Positions 11,389 through 21,376 are shown, counted from the stretch's first letter. The stretch: DNA of 64,000 nt from Rhodospirillaceae bacterium (GCA_029265995.1 JAJUFM010000001.1:1-64000); one strand, 5' to 3'. A program made the numbers and translations. The notes: generated from the sequence alone by a model not told the origin.

Positions 11389-11970
11389 ATGCGCGTTCTG
11401 GCTTATGTCATAGCACTTGGCTTCACTGCGCTGCTGGCTCTGCCTGCAGCGGCAGACGTGCCACGACCACCGCCAGCCAAGCCGGAACAAAGCCTCGTTC
11501 AGCAGAGCAATCTTACGCTCCCCGCAGCCCGCGAAGTGCAAGGCCCGCGGGCCGACTACATTCTGGTGAACAAGAGCGAACGCTACCTGAAGCTCTTTTC
11601 CGATGGGGAGGAAATTGCTCACTTCCCGATCCAGTTGGGAAAGCAGCCCATCGGCCATAAGCTTTATGAGGGAGACAACCGTACACCGGAAGGCGTCTAC
11701 TACATCGACTGGCGCAATCCCGAGAGCCACTATTTCCGCTCGCTGCGCATCTCCTATCCTAACAGCGAGGACCGAGCCCAGGCCGAAGCTGCGGGCCTCG
11801 ACCCCGGCGGCATGATCATGATCCACGGCATGCCCAACAACGTCGACTATAGGCTTGAGGTACAGGATCAGAAGGACTGGACCAACGGCTGCATCGCCCT
11901 CAGCGATGGCGACATGCTGGCCGTCTGGGACATGGTGGACGTCGGCACAGCCATTGAGATCCTGCCCTGA
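11389..11970 (+). CDS. L,D-transpeptidase family protein (YkuD domain)
   Basis: Predicted periplasmic enzyme that forms or exchanges peptidoglycan cross-links or attaches lipoproteins. The start is the ATG at 11389, with an AGGGGG ribosome site about 5 bases upstream; the ATG two codons earlier sits inside that site. The 193-residue precursor has a signal peptide ending near LPAAADV, then a YkuD catalytic domain beginning at YILVNKSERYLKLF. Active-site blocks are MIHGMPNN (His) and DWTNGCIAL, where the Cys is the nucleophile. No LysM or peptidoglycan-binding domain is present. It is divergent from the efflux operon and 40 bases ahead of the thioesterase gene. Confidence 0.9.
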   Translation: MRVLAYVIALGFTALLALPAAADVPRPPPAKPEQSLVQQSNLTLPAAREVQGPRADYILVNKSERYLKLFSDGEEIAHFPIQLGKQPIGHKLYEGDNRTPEGVYYIDWRNPESHYFRSLRISYPNSEDRAQAEAAGLDPGGMIMIHGMPNNVDYRLEVQDQKDWTNGCIALSDGDMLAVWDMVDVGTAIEILP

Positions 11971-12010
11971 GCCACTCCAGAAACCGGCAGGCCGAGAGCC
12001 TCGGGAGAAG

Positions 12011-12451
12011 ATGATGCCAGAGGGCGCCGATGCAGAAGCTGCTGTTGCGGGGGACGAAGCCGGCCCCCTCCCCCACACGGGACCTTTCCAGAATGTCATC
12101 GGCTACGAGATCATCCGCCTCACGGATGGCCGGCCGGCGGCTCGGCTGGAGGTGGGCGCCCACCTCCTGAATCAATACGAGATCGGGCACGGGGGCGTGG
12201 CCTTGGCGCTGCTGGATGTGGCCGGTGGTCTCGCGGTGTGGGACCACTGCAAGCCGCGTGGCGGCATGGCCACCGTCAGCATGAACACGGCCTTTCTTGA
12301 TGCTGTCCGTCCTGGGACTCTTTATGCTATCGGCCGCGTCGAGCGCGCCGGCGGCACGCTTGCCTATAGCTACATGACGCTCCACGCGCAGGCGCCTGAT
12401 GGCAAGCTGCTGGCGAGCGCCCAGGGCGTTTACCGTATTTTCAACGGTTAA
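12011..12451 (+). CDS. PaaI-type hotdog-fold thioesterase
   Basis: Likely hydrolyses an acyl-CoA or related thioester; the substrate is unknown. The 146-residue protein has the PaaI/YdiI pattern: LEVGAHLLNQYEIGHGGVALALLDVAGG, where the residues at N, H-G-G and D form the active-site region, then MATVSMNTAFLDAVRPG as the central strand. Length is typical of a single hotdog domain. Two ATG codons in tandem (12011 and 12014) follow GGGAG; either may be used. The first 25 residues are acidic and not conserved-looking. It ends just before the rplU promoter. Confidence 0.85.
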   Translation: MMPEGADAEAAVAGDEAGPLPHTGPFQNVIGYEIIRLTDGRPAARLEVGAHLLNQYEIGHGGVALALLDVAGGLAVWDHCKPRGGMATVSMNTAFLDAVRPGTLYAIGRVERAGGTLAYSYMTLHAQAPDGKLLASAQGVYRIFNG

Positions 12452-12456
12452 AGCCG

Positions 12457-12484
12457 TTGACACTTCAGGGTCCGAGGGTATAGT
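12457..12484 (+). promoter_or_regulatory. Sigma-70 type promoter for rplU-rpmA
   Basis: A perfect -35 TTGACA at 12457-12462 and a near-perfect -10 TATAGT at 12479-12484 are separated by 16 bases. It begins 6 bases after the thioesterase stop codon and gives a leader of about 60 bases to the rplU start, consistent with a strong ribosomal-protein promoter. Confidence 0.75.
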
Positions 12485-12498
12485 CCCGGCTCTCGCGA

Positions 12499-12517
12499 CC
12501 GGGCGCCTTTCGCCCGG
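12499..12517 (+). promoter_or_regulatory. Hairpin in the rplU leader, candidate attenuator or L21 control element
   Basis: CCGGGCG and CGCCCGG form a perfect 7-base-pair stem around a CCTTT loop, followed after four bases by TTTTT (12522-12526). It lies between the promoter and the rplU start. This is either an intrinsic attenuator or a structure for autogenous control by a ribosomal protein; sequence alone does not separate the two. Confidence 0.45.
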
Positions 12518-12550
12518 CGATGTTTTTCCACGCGCGACGCAGGCAAACAA

Positions 12551-12868
12551 ATGTACGCAGTGATCAAAACCGGCGGCAAGCAGTATAGGGTCGCCAAGGA
12601 CGAGGTGCTCGAGGTAGAGCGCCTGCCCGGAGAGGCTGGGTCCAGCCTGCAGCTTGAAGAGGTGCTGCTGGTGAGCGGCGACGATGGTGTGACCATCGGC
12701 ACGCCGACCGTGGCCGGCGCCGTCGTGAGCGCCGAGGTTGTCGAGCAGACTCGCGGCAAGAAGATCACTGTCTTCAAGAAGAAGCGCCGCAAGCACTACC
12801 GCCGCACTCTGGGGCACCGTCAGGATCTGACGCGTATCCGCATCACTGACATCGCCATCGGCGGCTGA
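12551..12868 (+). CDS. rplU: 50S ribosomal protein L21
   Basis: Structural protein of the large subunit that binds 23S rRNA. The 105-residue sequence shows the L21 signature: [20 protein letters not shown] at the N terminus and [19 protein letters not shown] near the C terminus. Length matches the family. It is the first gene of the rplU-rpmA pair, 13 bases before rpmA, under the TTGACA/TATAGT promoter. Confidence 0.98.
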   Translation: MYAVIKTGGKQYRVAKDEVLEVERLPGEAGSSLQLEEVLLVSGDDGVTIGTPTVAGAVVSAEVVEQTRGKKITVFKKKRRKHYRRTLGHRQDLTRIRITDIAIGG

Positions 12869-12881
12869 GGAGACAGAAGCT

Positions 12882-13157
12882 ATGGCACAGAAAAAAGCAG
12901 GTGGTAGTTCTCGTAACGGGCGCGACTCAGCTGGTCGTCGCCTGGGCGTGAAGCTGTTCGGCGGACAAACTGTGACTGCCGGCAACATCATCGTGCGTCA
13001 GCGCGGCACCAAGTGGAAGCCCGGCACCGGCGTGGGCCTTGGCAAGGACCACACGATCTATGCTTTGATCGACGGTCACGTCGAGTTCAAGACACGTGCC
13101 GGCGGCCGCACCCACGTGTCGGTTGTTCCGAACCCGGTTAGCGAGGCTGCCGAGTAA
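12882..13157 (+). CDS. rpmA: 50S ribosomal protein L27
   Basis: Large-subunit protein whose N-terminal tail reaches the peptidyl transferase centre. The 91-residue protein begins [20 protein letters not shown] and contains [13 protein letters not shown], both hallmarks of L27. A GAGGAGACAG ribosome site precedes it. It ends the operon and is followed by a strong intrinsic terminator. Confidence 0.98.
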   Translation: MAQKKAGGSSRNGRDSAGRRLGVKLFGGQTVTAGNIIVRQRGTKWKPGTGVGLGKDHTIYALIDGHVEFKTRAGGRTHVSVVPNPVSEAAE

Positions 13158-13191
13158 GGCGCGCGCTAACAGCACAAGCTGCTAGCATCCC

Positions 13192-13225
13192 AAAGGGGGA
13201 ATGGCGCGCCATTCCCCCTTTTTCT
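13192..13225 (+). terminator. Intrinsic terminator after rpmA
   Basis: AAAGGGGGAATGGC pairs with GCCATTCCCCCTTT in a stem of 14 base pairs (13192-13205 with 13208-13221) around a two-base CG centre, running into a T tract. It is the clearest rho-independent terminator in the window and separates rplU-rpmA from the obgE operon. Confidence 0.9.
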
Positions 13226-13257
13226 ATTGAGCGCTATTTTTGTGGCCAGGGTGCTGA

Positions 13258-15454
<2,197 letters not shown>

Positions 15455-15463
15455 GGGAACTCC

Positions 15464-16759
15464 ATGACCCATAAGTCTGCTACTCTTGATTTTGCAGAAG
15501 GCACTCACCCTAGCCGTGACATGCAGGAACTGGGGGAGGCGGCGCGGGCCGCTGCGGCCGTCCTGGCACGCAGCCCTCAGGAGCAGCGTAATCAGGCACT
15601 GCGCGCCGGTGCGCGTGCCTTGCGCGCCGCAGAAACGGAAATTCTTGCTGCCAATGCGCAAGACATGAAGTCCGCCGAGGCGCGAGGACTGAGCGCCGCC
15701 CTGCTGGACCGGCTGCTGCTCGACCCGAAGCGACTGGAAGCCATGGCGCAAGGCCTGGAAGCCATCGCCGAGCTTCCTGATCCCCTGCACCGGGTGCTGG
15801 CGGAATGGGAGCAGCCCAGCGGCTTGCGCCTGCAGCGCGTGGCGGTACCTTTGGGAGTGATTGGCATCATCTATGAAAGCCGGCCGAACGTGACGGCGGA
15901 CGCTGCCGCTCTTTGCCTCAAGGCCGGTAATGCCGCGATCTTGCGCGGCGGCTCGGAATCCTTCGCCTCTTCAGGCGCCATTCTCGATGCCCTGCGCGAG
16001 GGCCTCACGGCCGCCGGGCTGCCGGAGGGCTGCCTGCAGCGCCCTGCCACCCGCGACCGCGCCCTGGTAGGGGAGATGCTTCGCGCGCACCAGTGGATCG
16101 ACGTGATCGTGCCTCGAGGCGGCCGCAGCCTCATCGAGCGGGTGATGCAAGAAGCCAAGGTGCCGGTACTGGCCCATCTGGAAGGCAACAACCATACCTA
16201 CCTTCACAGCGCCGCTGATCCGAGGAGGGCGCTGGATCTCACCCTCAACGCCAAGATGCGCCGGACGGGTATCTGCGGCGCTACTGAAACGCTGCTGGTT
16301 GATGCGGCCGTGGCCGCCGAGCTGCTGCCGCCCATCCTGGAAGCGCTGAGCGAGAAGGGTTGCGAGTTGAGGGGCGATCCGACCGTTCAGGCACTGAGCG
16401 ACAGGGTGGCGCCAGCCGAAGAGGCCGATTGGGACAAGGAGTACCTGGCACCGATTTTGGCCATCAAGACGGTTTCCGGGGTAGAGGAGGCGCTAGACCA
16501 TATTGCCCGCCACGGCTCAGGCCACACCGAATGCATTGTGACGGAAGACCCAGCGGCGGCTGGCCTGTTTCTGGAGCGGGTCGACGCAGCGATCGTGATG
16601 CACAATACCTCTACCCAGTTTGCCGACGGCGGCGAGTTCGGCATGGGGGCCGAGATCGGGATCGCCACCGGCAAGCTGCACGCGCGCGGACCAGTGGGTA
16701 CAGAGCAGCTCACCAGCTACAAGTATCTCGTGCGCAGCGACGGCGTGACCCGCGCTTGA
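15464..16759 (+). CDS. proA: Glutamate-5-semialdehyde dehydrogenase (gamma-glutamyl phosphate reductase)
   Basis: Second step of proline synthesis: NADPH reduction of gamma-glutamyl phosphate. The 431-residue protein is an aldehyde-dehydrogenase-like fold with the ProA blocks VPLGVIGIIYESRPNVT, LKAGNAAILRGGSE, and the catalytic cysteine in RRTGICGATETLLVD. The C-terminal block FGMGAEIGIATGKLHARGPVG is also typical. Directly follows proB; the pair is probably translationally linked. The start follows a GAGGGAA ribosome site. Confidence 0.97.
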   Translation: MTHKSATLDFAEGTHPSRDMQELGEAARAAAAVLARSPQEQRNQALRAGARALRAAETEILAANAQDMKSAEARGLSAALLDRLLLDPKRLEAMAQGLEAIAELPDPLHRVLAEWEQPSGLRLQRVAVPLGVIGIIYESRPNVTADAAALCLKAGNAAILRGGSESFASSGAILDALREGLTAAGLPEGCLQRPATRDRALVGEMLRAHQWIDVIVPRGGRSLIERVMQEAKVPVLAHLEGNNHTYLHSAADPRRALDLTLNAKMRRTGICGATETLLVDAAVAAELLPPILEALSEKGCELRGDPTVQALSDRVAPAEEADWDKEYLAPILAIKTVSGVEEALDHIARHGSGHTECIVTEDPAAAGLFLERVDAAIVMHNTSTQFADGGEFGMGAEIGIATGKLHARGPVGTEQLTSYKYLVRSDGVTRA

Positions 16760-16772
16760 GCCCCGCCTAGCA

Positions 16773-17561
16773 GTGCTGAAGCGCCGTCCTCGCCTTGCCC
16801 CGCGGCCAACCCGCGCCGCGCTGGGGAGCGCTTTGGGGGGCCGCCTGCCGCCACGCGGCGCGCGGATCGGTCTGCTCGGCGGCTCCTTCAATCCGGCGCA
16901 CCAGGGGCATGCCCATGTGGCGCGGGAAGCGCTGCGGCGGCTCCGGCTGGACGAAGTCTGGCTGCTGGTTAGTCCGCAAAATCCCCTCAAGGATCCGCAG
17001 GAGATGGCCCCGCTGGACAAGCGCCTCGCCAGCGCCAGGCATATCGCGCGGCACCCACGCGTCCGCGCCAGCGCCATGGAGACGCTGCTTGGTACGCGGC
17101 GCACGGCCGACACCCTGTCCCAGCTCGAACGCTGTTTTCCTGGTGTTCACTTCGTCTGGATCATGGGCGCCGATAACCTGCAGCAGATTCATCACTGGGG
17201 GCGATGGAAAGAAATCTTTCATCGTGTTGGCGTTGCGGTCTTCGATCGCCCTTCCTATTCTTTAAGGGCGTTGTCGGCCAAGGCCGCGCAGCGCTTCGCC
17301 AAACACCGCCTGACTCAGGCGGGCGGCTGGCGGGTGGCCCGGGAGGGGCCGCCGGTTTGGGTGTTCATGCGGATCAAGCTGATCGCCCAGTCGGCAACCG
17401 CTCTACGGGCTCGCGCCCGTCGCACAGCGAAGAGCAGCAACCAGGTCCGAGCGGATGCTCGGGTACCGACTAAGGAGACTGATAGCCATAAACACCAAGG
17501 CCACGGCGCTCACCAGCGCCAGCGAAGTGCCCGAAGGCCTGAGCGCCCTGTCCGGCACTGA
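16773..17561 (+). CDS. nadD: Nicotinate-nucleotide adenylyltransferase with unusual C-terminal extension
   Basis: Converts nicotinate mononucleotide and ATP to deamido-NAD. The 262-residue frame starts at a GTG 13 bases after proA. The nucleotidyltransferase motif GSFNPAHQGHAHVA carries the GxFxPxHxGH signature, and IMGADNLQQIHHWGRW is the second family block. The NadD domain ends near PPVWVFMRIKLIAQSATALR at about residue 212; the remaining 50 residues are low-complexity, basic and histidine-rich, and overlap the start of rsfS in another frame by up to 107 bases. The extension is probably a by-product of a lost stop codon. Confidence 0.92.
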   Translation: MLKRRPRLAPRPTRAALGSALGGRLPPRGARIGLLGGSFNPAHQGHAHVAREALRRLRLDEVWLLVSPQNPLKDPQEMAPLDKRLASARHIARHPRVRASAMETLLGTRRTADTLSQLERCFPGVHFVWIMGADNLQQIHHWGRWKEIFHRVGVAVFDRPSYSLRALSAKAAQRFAKHRLTQAGGWRVAREGPPVWVFMRIKLIAQSATALRARARRTAKSSNQVRADARVPTKETDSHKHQGHGAHQRQRSARRPERPVRH

Positions 17562-17925
17562 CCCGCGGAGCCTCCTCGCCGCGATAGAGGCCTCGCTCGA
17601 CGACGACAAGGCCGAAGACGTCGTTGTCATCGACCTCAGCGAGAAGAGCAGCTTCGCCGACTACATGGTGATTGCGAGCGGTCGCTCGAGCCGCCATGTC
17701 ATCTCGATCGTCGATCATCTGCAGGAGCGTCTGAAAGCGGCCGGTTGCCGCGAGACCTCGGTTGAGGGCTTGCCTCAGGCCGATTGGGTGCTTCTCGACG
17801 CGGGCGATGTGGTTGTCCACGTCTTCCGTCCAGAGATCCGCGAGTTCTATAACCTCGAGAAGATGTGGGGAGCTGCCTCCCTGCTTCAGCGCACCCAAGC
17901 GCAGGCGGCAGAATTGCAGGCCTGA
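17455..17925 (+). CDS. rsfS: Ribosomal silencing factor RsfS
   Basis: Binds L14 and blocks subunit joining when nutrients run low. The core from about residue 36 is clear: DPRSLLAAIEASLDDDKAEDVVVIDL, SFADYMVIASGRSSRHV, DWVLLDAGDVVVHVFRPEIREFYNLEKMWG (given here in fragments). The start is uncertain. The ATG at 17455 has a weak ribosome site. A strong AAGGAG at 17472-17477 is followed 10 bases later by ATA at 17488 rather than ATG, and a GTG at 17527 is another option. Overlaps the tail of nadD; 43 bases before rlmH. Confidence 0.93.
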   Translation: MLGYRLRRLIAINTKATALTSASEVPEGLSALSGTDPRSLLAAIEASLDDDKAEDVVVIDLSEKSSFADYMVIASGRSSRHVISIVDHLQERLKAAGCRETSVEGLPQADWVLLDAGDVVVHVFRPEIREFYNLEKMWGAASLLQRTQAQAAELQA

Positions 17926-17968
17926 TCTGATCGACTAAAGCAGCGCCTGAGGCTGCAGCGAGGGCCTC

Positions 17969-18439
17969 ATGCGCCTGACACTTCTTGCCGTGGGGCGCCT
18001 GCGGGGCGGGCCTCTGCAGGCCCTGCTCGATGACTACGGCAAGCGCCTTGGCGGCGGCCCGCTGGGGCCGCTGACCGTGAAAGAGGTCGAGGAACGCCGC
18101 GCTTTACCGGCTCCGGCGCTCAAGGCTCGGGAAGGCAAGCTTTTGCTAAAAGCCCTGCCCAAGCACGCTCGCCTTATCGCCCTGGATGAAGGCGGCCGCA
18201 GTCTCGACAGCCGTGGCTTTGCCGCCTTGCTCGGCCGCTGGCATGAGGAAGGCGTGGCGGAGACCGCCTTTGCGATTGGGGGCGCAGATGGTCTCGATGA
18301 GGCGATCCGCCAGCACGCCAACCTTACACTCTCCCTCGGCGCCCTTACCTGGCCCCACATGCTGGTCCGCCTGCTCCTGGCCGAACAGCTCTACCGCGCC
18401 AACGCCATCCTCCAGGGCCACCCCTATCACCGGGATTGA
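17969..18439 (+). CDS. rlmH: 23S rRNA (pseudouridine-1915-N3)-methyltransferase RlmH
   Basis: SPOUT-class enzyme that methylates pseudouridine 1915 in helix 69 of 23S rRNA on the assembled ribosome. The 156-residue protein starts MRLTLLAVGRLRGGPLQ and carries LIALDEGGRSLDS, FAIGGADGLDEAI with the SAM-binding knot glycine loop, and the C-terminal MLVRLLLAEQLYRANAILQG with HPYH at the end. Length is normal. Last gene of the housekeeping block; convergent with the EVE-domain gene. Confidence 0.97.
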   Translation: MRLTLLAVGRLRGGPLQALLDDYGKRLGGGPLGPLTVKEVEERRALPAPALKAREGKLLLKALPKHARLIALDEGGRSLDSRGFAALLGRWHEEGVAETAFAIGGADGLDEAIRQHANLTLSLGALTWPHMLVRLLLAEQLYRANAILQGHPYHRD

Positions 18440-18468
18440 AGACCGTCCCAGCGCCGGATCTGGATCCA

Positions 18469-18490
18469 GCGCTCGAAGAGCGCGATTCTT
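18469..18490 (+). terminator. Weak hairpin between convergent rlmH and EVE genes
   Basis: GCGCTC-GAA-GAGCGC makes a 6-base-pair stem with a 3-base loop, followed by GATTCTT. The T run is interrupted, so this is only a candidate terminator for rlmH. Confidence 0.3.
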
Positions 18491-18526
18491 CGCATCGATC
18501 AGAATGACCGGACGGGGGCCTGTTAT

Positions 18527-18943
18527 TCAGGACGGGTCGGTCTCTGCCATTTCGCAGATCAGCTTCCACTGCTCTTCCGTGACGGGCACCACCGAGAGCC
18601 GTGACTGACGGACGAGGGCCAGATCGGAAAGGCGCGGCTCTGCCTTGATCTCTGCCAAGGTCACGGGACGATTGACCGGTTTCACGGCCTCCACATCGAC
18701 CATCCCGAAGCGGCCCGAAGGATCGGTATGGTCGGGGTAATACTCCTTCACGATCCGGACGATGCCGACGATCCGCTTTTCCTTGACCGAATGGTAGAAG
18801 AAGGCGAGGTCGCCCTTCTTCATGGCCTTCAGGTTGTTCGCAGCCTGATAGTTGCGCACCCCGTCCCAATGCTCGCGCCCCGCACGCACCTGGTCCTCCC
18901 AGGACCATGCATTGGGCTCGCTTTTCACTAGCCAATAGGCCAT
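18527..18943 (-). CDS. EVE domain-containing protein
   Basis: EVE domains are PUA-like folds that bind modified bases in RNA or DNA. The start is the ATG at 18943 (MAYWLVKSEPNAWSWEDQ) with a GGAGG ribosome site, giving 138 residues; the longer upstream frame has no features. Family blocks seen: YWLVKSEP at the N terminus, WDGVRNYQAANNLKAMKKGD, and LAFFYHSVKEKRIVGIVRIV, with PVTLAEIKAEP later. This is the short stand-alone form common in Proteobacteria. Its ligand is unknown, and no restriction or defence gene is adjacent. Confidence 0.9.
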   Translation of the reverse strand: MAYWLVKSEPNAWSWEDQVRAGREHWDGVRNYQAANNLKAMKKGDLAFFYHSVKEKRIVGIVRIVKEYYPDHTDPSGRFGMVDVEAVKPVNRPVTLAEIKAEPRLSDLALVRQSRLSVVPVTEEQWKLICEMAETDPS

Positions 18944-19084
18944 GCCTTCCTCCAATGTCGTCCGAGCTTGGCCATAGCAAAAGCGCCCCGGCGCCGCTAT
19001 AGCGGATCTAGGGCAGATCGCGCCCAATCAGGTTCACGAAGTGATCCGATTTGGTGCGTGAATCTGCTCAATCTATTTGATGTA

Positions 19085-19143
19085 GACCGGATTCACGCGT
19101 TTGACTGAACCCCAAAGTGGTTCAGATCAAACGCGATCCGGTC
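19085..19143. repeat. Long imperfect palindrome upstream of the creatininase-family gene
   Basis: The left arm (19085-19111, beginning GACCGGATTCACGCGTTTGA) pairs with the right arm (19119-19143, ending ACGCGATCCGGTC) around a 7-base loop; the arms differ by a few bases and a 2-base length difference. It ends 32 bases before the creatininase start. A smaller nested pair GTGAATC/GATTCAC overlaps it on the left (from 19051). It looks like a dispersed palindromic element or a large operator; copies elsewhere in the genome would decide. Confidence 0.65.
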
Positions 19144-19175
19144 TAACCTGTGGTCGAAGCAAGCGAGGAGACGTC

Positions 19176-19940
19176 ATGAAGCTGCAGCACGCGTCCTGGC
19201 CCGAAGTCGAAGCCTATCTCACGCGCTCCACCGCCATTTTGATCCCCATCGGCTCCACCGAGCAGCATGGTCCAACGGGCTTCATCGGCACCGACGCCCT
19301 GTGTCCGGAAGTGCTGGCAGAGGGCATCGCCGAGCGCAGCGGCGCGTTGGTGGCCCCCACGCTCTCCATTGGCATGGCCCAGCATCACCTGGGCTTCCCC
19401 GGCTCCATCACGCTGCGTCCCTCCACATTGATTGCCGTCATTCAGGATGTGGTGAATTCCCTGGCCCGCCACGGCTTCGATCGCTTCTTCTTCCTGAACG
19501 GCCACGGCGGCAACATTGCCAGCGTGACCGCCGCCTTTTCCGAGATCTACGCCGAGGCCAGCCTCGGCAGCGCCCCCTCCAATCGGCCGGCGCTGCGCTG
19601 CAAGCTTCACAACTGGTGGGACGTTGAGGGGGTAAAGCGGCTGTCGCGCGAGCTCTTCGGGGCAGATGAAGGCGGTCACGCCACCTGTTCTGAAGTCTCC
19701 CTCACCTATCATGCCTTTCCGGAGGTGGGGCGGCGTTTGGCGGCGGCCAGCGATCAGTTGATCGGCGAGCGCGCGCCCGTTGGCCCGATCCGCGACGCTG
19801 CCGACTACCGCCGCCGCTTCCCCGACGGCCGCATCGGCTCAAACCCGCGTCGGGCCAGCGCCGAAGCCGGAGCCCAGCTCTATGAAGCCGCCGTCACCGA
19901 ACTCACCAACGTCTGGCGCCGCTTCGCGGAAGAGGAGTAG
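19176..19940 (+). CDS. Creatininase family amidohydrolase
   Basis: Metal-dependent amide hydrolase family that includes creatininase and the formamide hydrolases of flavin and mycofactocin pathways; the substrate here is not known. The ATG at 19176 follows GAGGAG, giving 254 residues; a frame extending 25 codons upstream runs through the palindrome and is rejected. Metal-site blocks: IPIGSTEQHGPTGFIGTDAL (Glu, His, Asp), FFFLNGHGGNIAS and GGHATCSEVSLTY. It stands alone between two palindromic repeats and is convergent with the tartrate dehydratase-like gene. Confidence 0.88.
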   Translation: MKLQHASWPEVEAYLTRSTAILIPIGSTEQHGPTGFIGTDALCPEVLAEGIAERSGALVAPTLSIGMAQHHLGFPGSITLRPSTLIAVIQDVVNSLARHGFDRFFFLNGHGGNIASVTAAFSEIYAEASLGSAPSNRPALRCKLHNWWDVEGVKRLSRELFGADEGGHATCSEVSLTYHAFPEVGRRLAAASDQLIGERAPVGPIRDAADYRRRFPDGRIGSNPRRASAEAGAQLYEAAVTELTNVWRRFAEEE

Positions 19941-19960
19941 GCATACGGCCGCCCTTTTTT

Positions 19961-20044
19961 CCCGTCGTCCTGAGCGCAGCGAAGGATCTCGATCCGTAGG
20001 CGCTCCGGCCCCCCGAGGTCCTTCGCTTTGCTCAGGACGACGGG
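19961..20044. repeat. Palindromic repeat of the CGTCGTCCTGAGC...GCTCAGGACGACG type
   Basis: The left arm 19961-19991 (CCCGTCGTCCTGAGCGCAGC then GAAGGATCTCG) is complementary, with a few mismatches, to the right arm 20014-20044. The loop of 22 bases is GC-rich. The arm sequence resembles the short extragenic palindromes found in many bacterial genomes. It lies between convergent genes and may also act as a bidirectional transcription stop. Confidence 0.75.
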
Positions 20045-20057
20045 GTTGGGAAATGGC

Positions 20058-21230
20058 TTACGCCGTGAATAGACTTTCATAAAGCGCCATCAGCTTGCCC
20101 TTGGCCTCGAAGCCGATGCCGGGAATGTCCGGCAGGGCGACTCGACCCTGCTCGATGGGTAGGTCGTCGGCGAAGCCGCCAAAGGGCGCGAAGATGCCGG
20201 GATAGGACTCATTACCGCCCAGGCCGAGGCCGGCCGCGATCGAGAGCGCGAACTGGTGACCGCCGTGAGGGATGCAGCGGCGCGGCGACCAGCCGGCCTG
20301 CCGCATCACCTGCAGGGTGCGCAGGTACTCGACCAGGCCATAGGAGAGTGCCGGGTCGAACTGCAGGATGTCGCGATCGGGGCGGAGGCCGCCGTAGCGC
20401 AGCAGATTGCGCGCATCCTGATGGGAAAAGAGGTTCTCCCCCGTCGCCATCGGACCGGGGTAGATCTCGCCCAGCACCGCCTGCAGGGCATAGTCCAGCG
20501 GATCACCGGCTTCCTCGTACCAACGCAACCCATAGGGCTCCATAGCCCGGGCATAGTCGATCGCCGTCGCCAGGTCGAAGCGCCCGTTGGCGTCCACCGC
20601 CAAGCGGCTGCCGTCGCCGCCAAGCACGTCGATAACCGCCTCGATGCGCTTGAGGTCCTCCTTCAGGGACGCGCCGCCGATCTTCATCTTGACCGTGTCG
20701 TAGCCGAGACCGAGATAGCCGCGCATCTCCTCCTGCAGCCCTTCCACCTGCTTGCCAGGATAGTAGTAGCCGCCGGCCGCATAGACGAAAGCGTGAGATT
20801 CCGCTTCACCCGGGCCGTAGCGCTCAGCCAGAAGGCGATGAAGGGGCTTTTCCTCGATCTTGGCGACGATATCCCAGAGCGCCATGTCGACTACGCCCAC
20901 GGCGACCGAACGCTCCCCATGCCCGCCGGGTTTTTCATTCCTCATCATCAGATCCCAGGCGCGGAAGGGGTCGAGATTGTCCCGCTCCGGATCCCGCAGC
21001 GCCTCGGGCTCGGCCTCGCGCAACCGCGGCAGGATGCGCTCGCGCAGGATGCCGCCCTGGCCGTAGCGACCGTTGGAATTGAAGCCGTAGCCCACAACCT
21101 TTTCGCCATTGCGCACGACGTCGGTGGTGATCTTCACCACGGAGACGTCCATTTTAGAGAAATCGATGTAGGCGTTGCGGATGTCGGAGGCGATCGAGGC
21201 GGTCGCCTCCTGAATAGCGGTGATGCGCAT
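20058..21230 (-). CDS. tarD: D-tartrate dehydratase-like enolase superfamily enzyme
   Basis: Predicted to dehydrate D-tartrate to oxaloacetate. The 390-residue protein has the mandelate racemase/muconate lactonizing architecture and, from memory, closely resembles TarD of Bradyrhizobium: RNAYIDFSKMDVSVV, VGYGFNSNGRYGQGG, NEKPGGHGERSVAVG, GPMATGENLFSHQDARN, and CIPHGGHQFALSIAAGLGLG. Catalytic residues are visible: the K-x-K pair in VKMKIGG, the metal ligand in VDANGRF, the Glu of WYEEAGDPLDYA and the His of PHGGHQ. No transporter or regulator for tartrate is adjacent, which leaves the physiological role uncertain. Confidence 0.85.
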   Translation of the reverse strand: MRITAIQEATASIASDIRNAYIDFSKMDVSVVKITTDVVRNGEKVVGYGFNSNGRYGQGGILRERILPRLREAEPEALRDPERDNLDPFRAWDLMMRNEKPGGHGERSVAVGVVDMALWDIVAKIEEKPLHRLLAERYGPGEAESHAFVYAAGGYYYPGKQVEGLQEEMRGYLGLGYDTVKMKIGGASLKEDLKRIEAVIDVLGGDGSRLAVDANGRFDLATAIDYARAMEPYGLRWYEEAGDPLDYALQAVLGEIYPGPMATGENLFSHQDARNLLRYGGLRPDRDILQFDPALSYGLVEYLRTLQVMRQAGWSPRRCIPHGGHQFALSIAAGLGLGGNESYPGIFAPFGGFADDLPIEQGRVALPDIPGIGFEAKGKLMALYESLFTA

Positions 21231-21312
21231 GCTTTTGCCTAAGGCGCCGAGGTCAGTTCAGTAAAACAGGCTGAAGGAAGGGCGCACTTGCTTGCCCGTT
21301 CTTCCGCGAACA

Positions 21313-21355
21313 CCCGACGCCCAGGCCTTCTTCACCAAGGCGCCGGGTCGTCGGG
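21313..21355. other. Hairpin between tarD and pckA
   Basis: CCCGACGCCCAGGCC and GGCGCCGGGTCGTCGGG form an imperfect stem of about 14 base pairs around an 11-base loop, about 20 bases beyond the pckA stop. There is no T tract on the minus strand, so it may stabilise the pckA message or help rho-dependent ending rather than act as an intrinsic terminator. Confidence 0.4.
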
Positions 21356-21376
21356 GTCGGTCGCGTGCTACACGTG

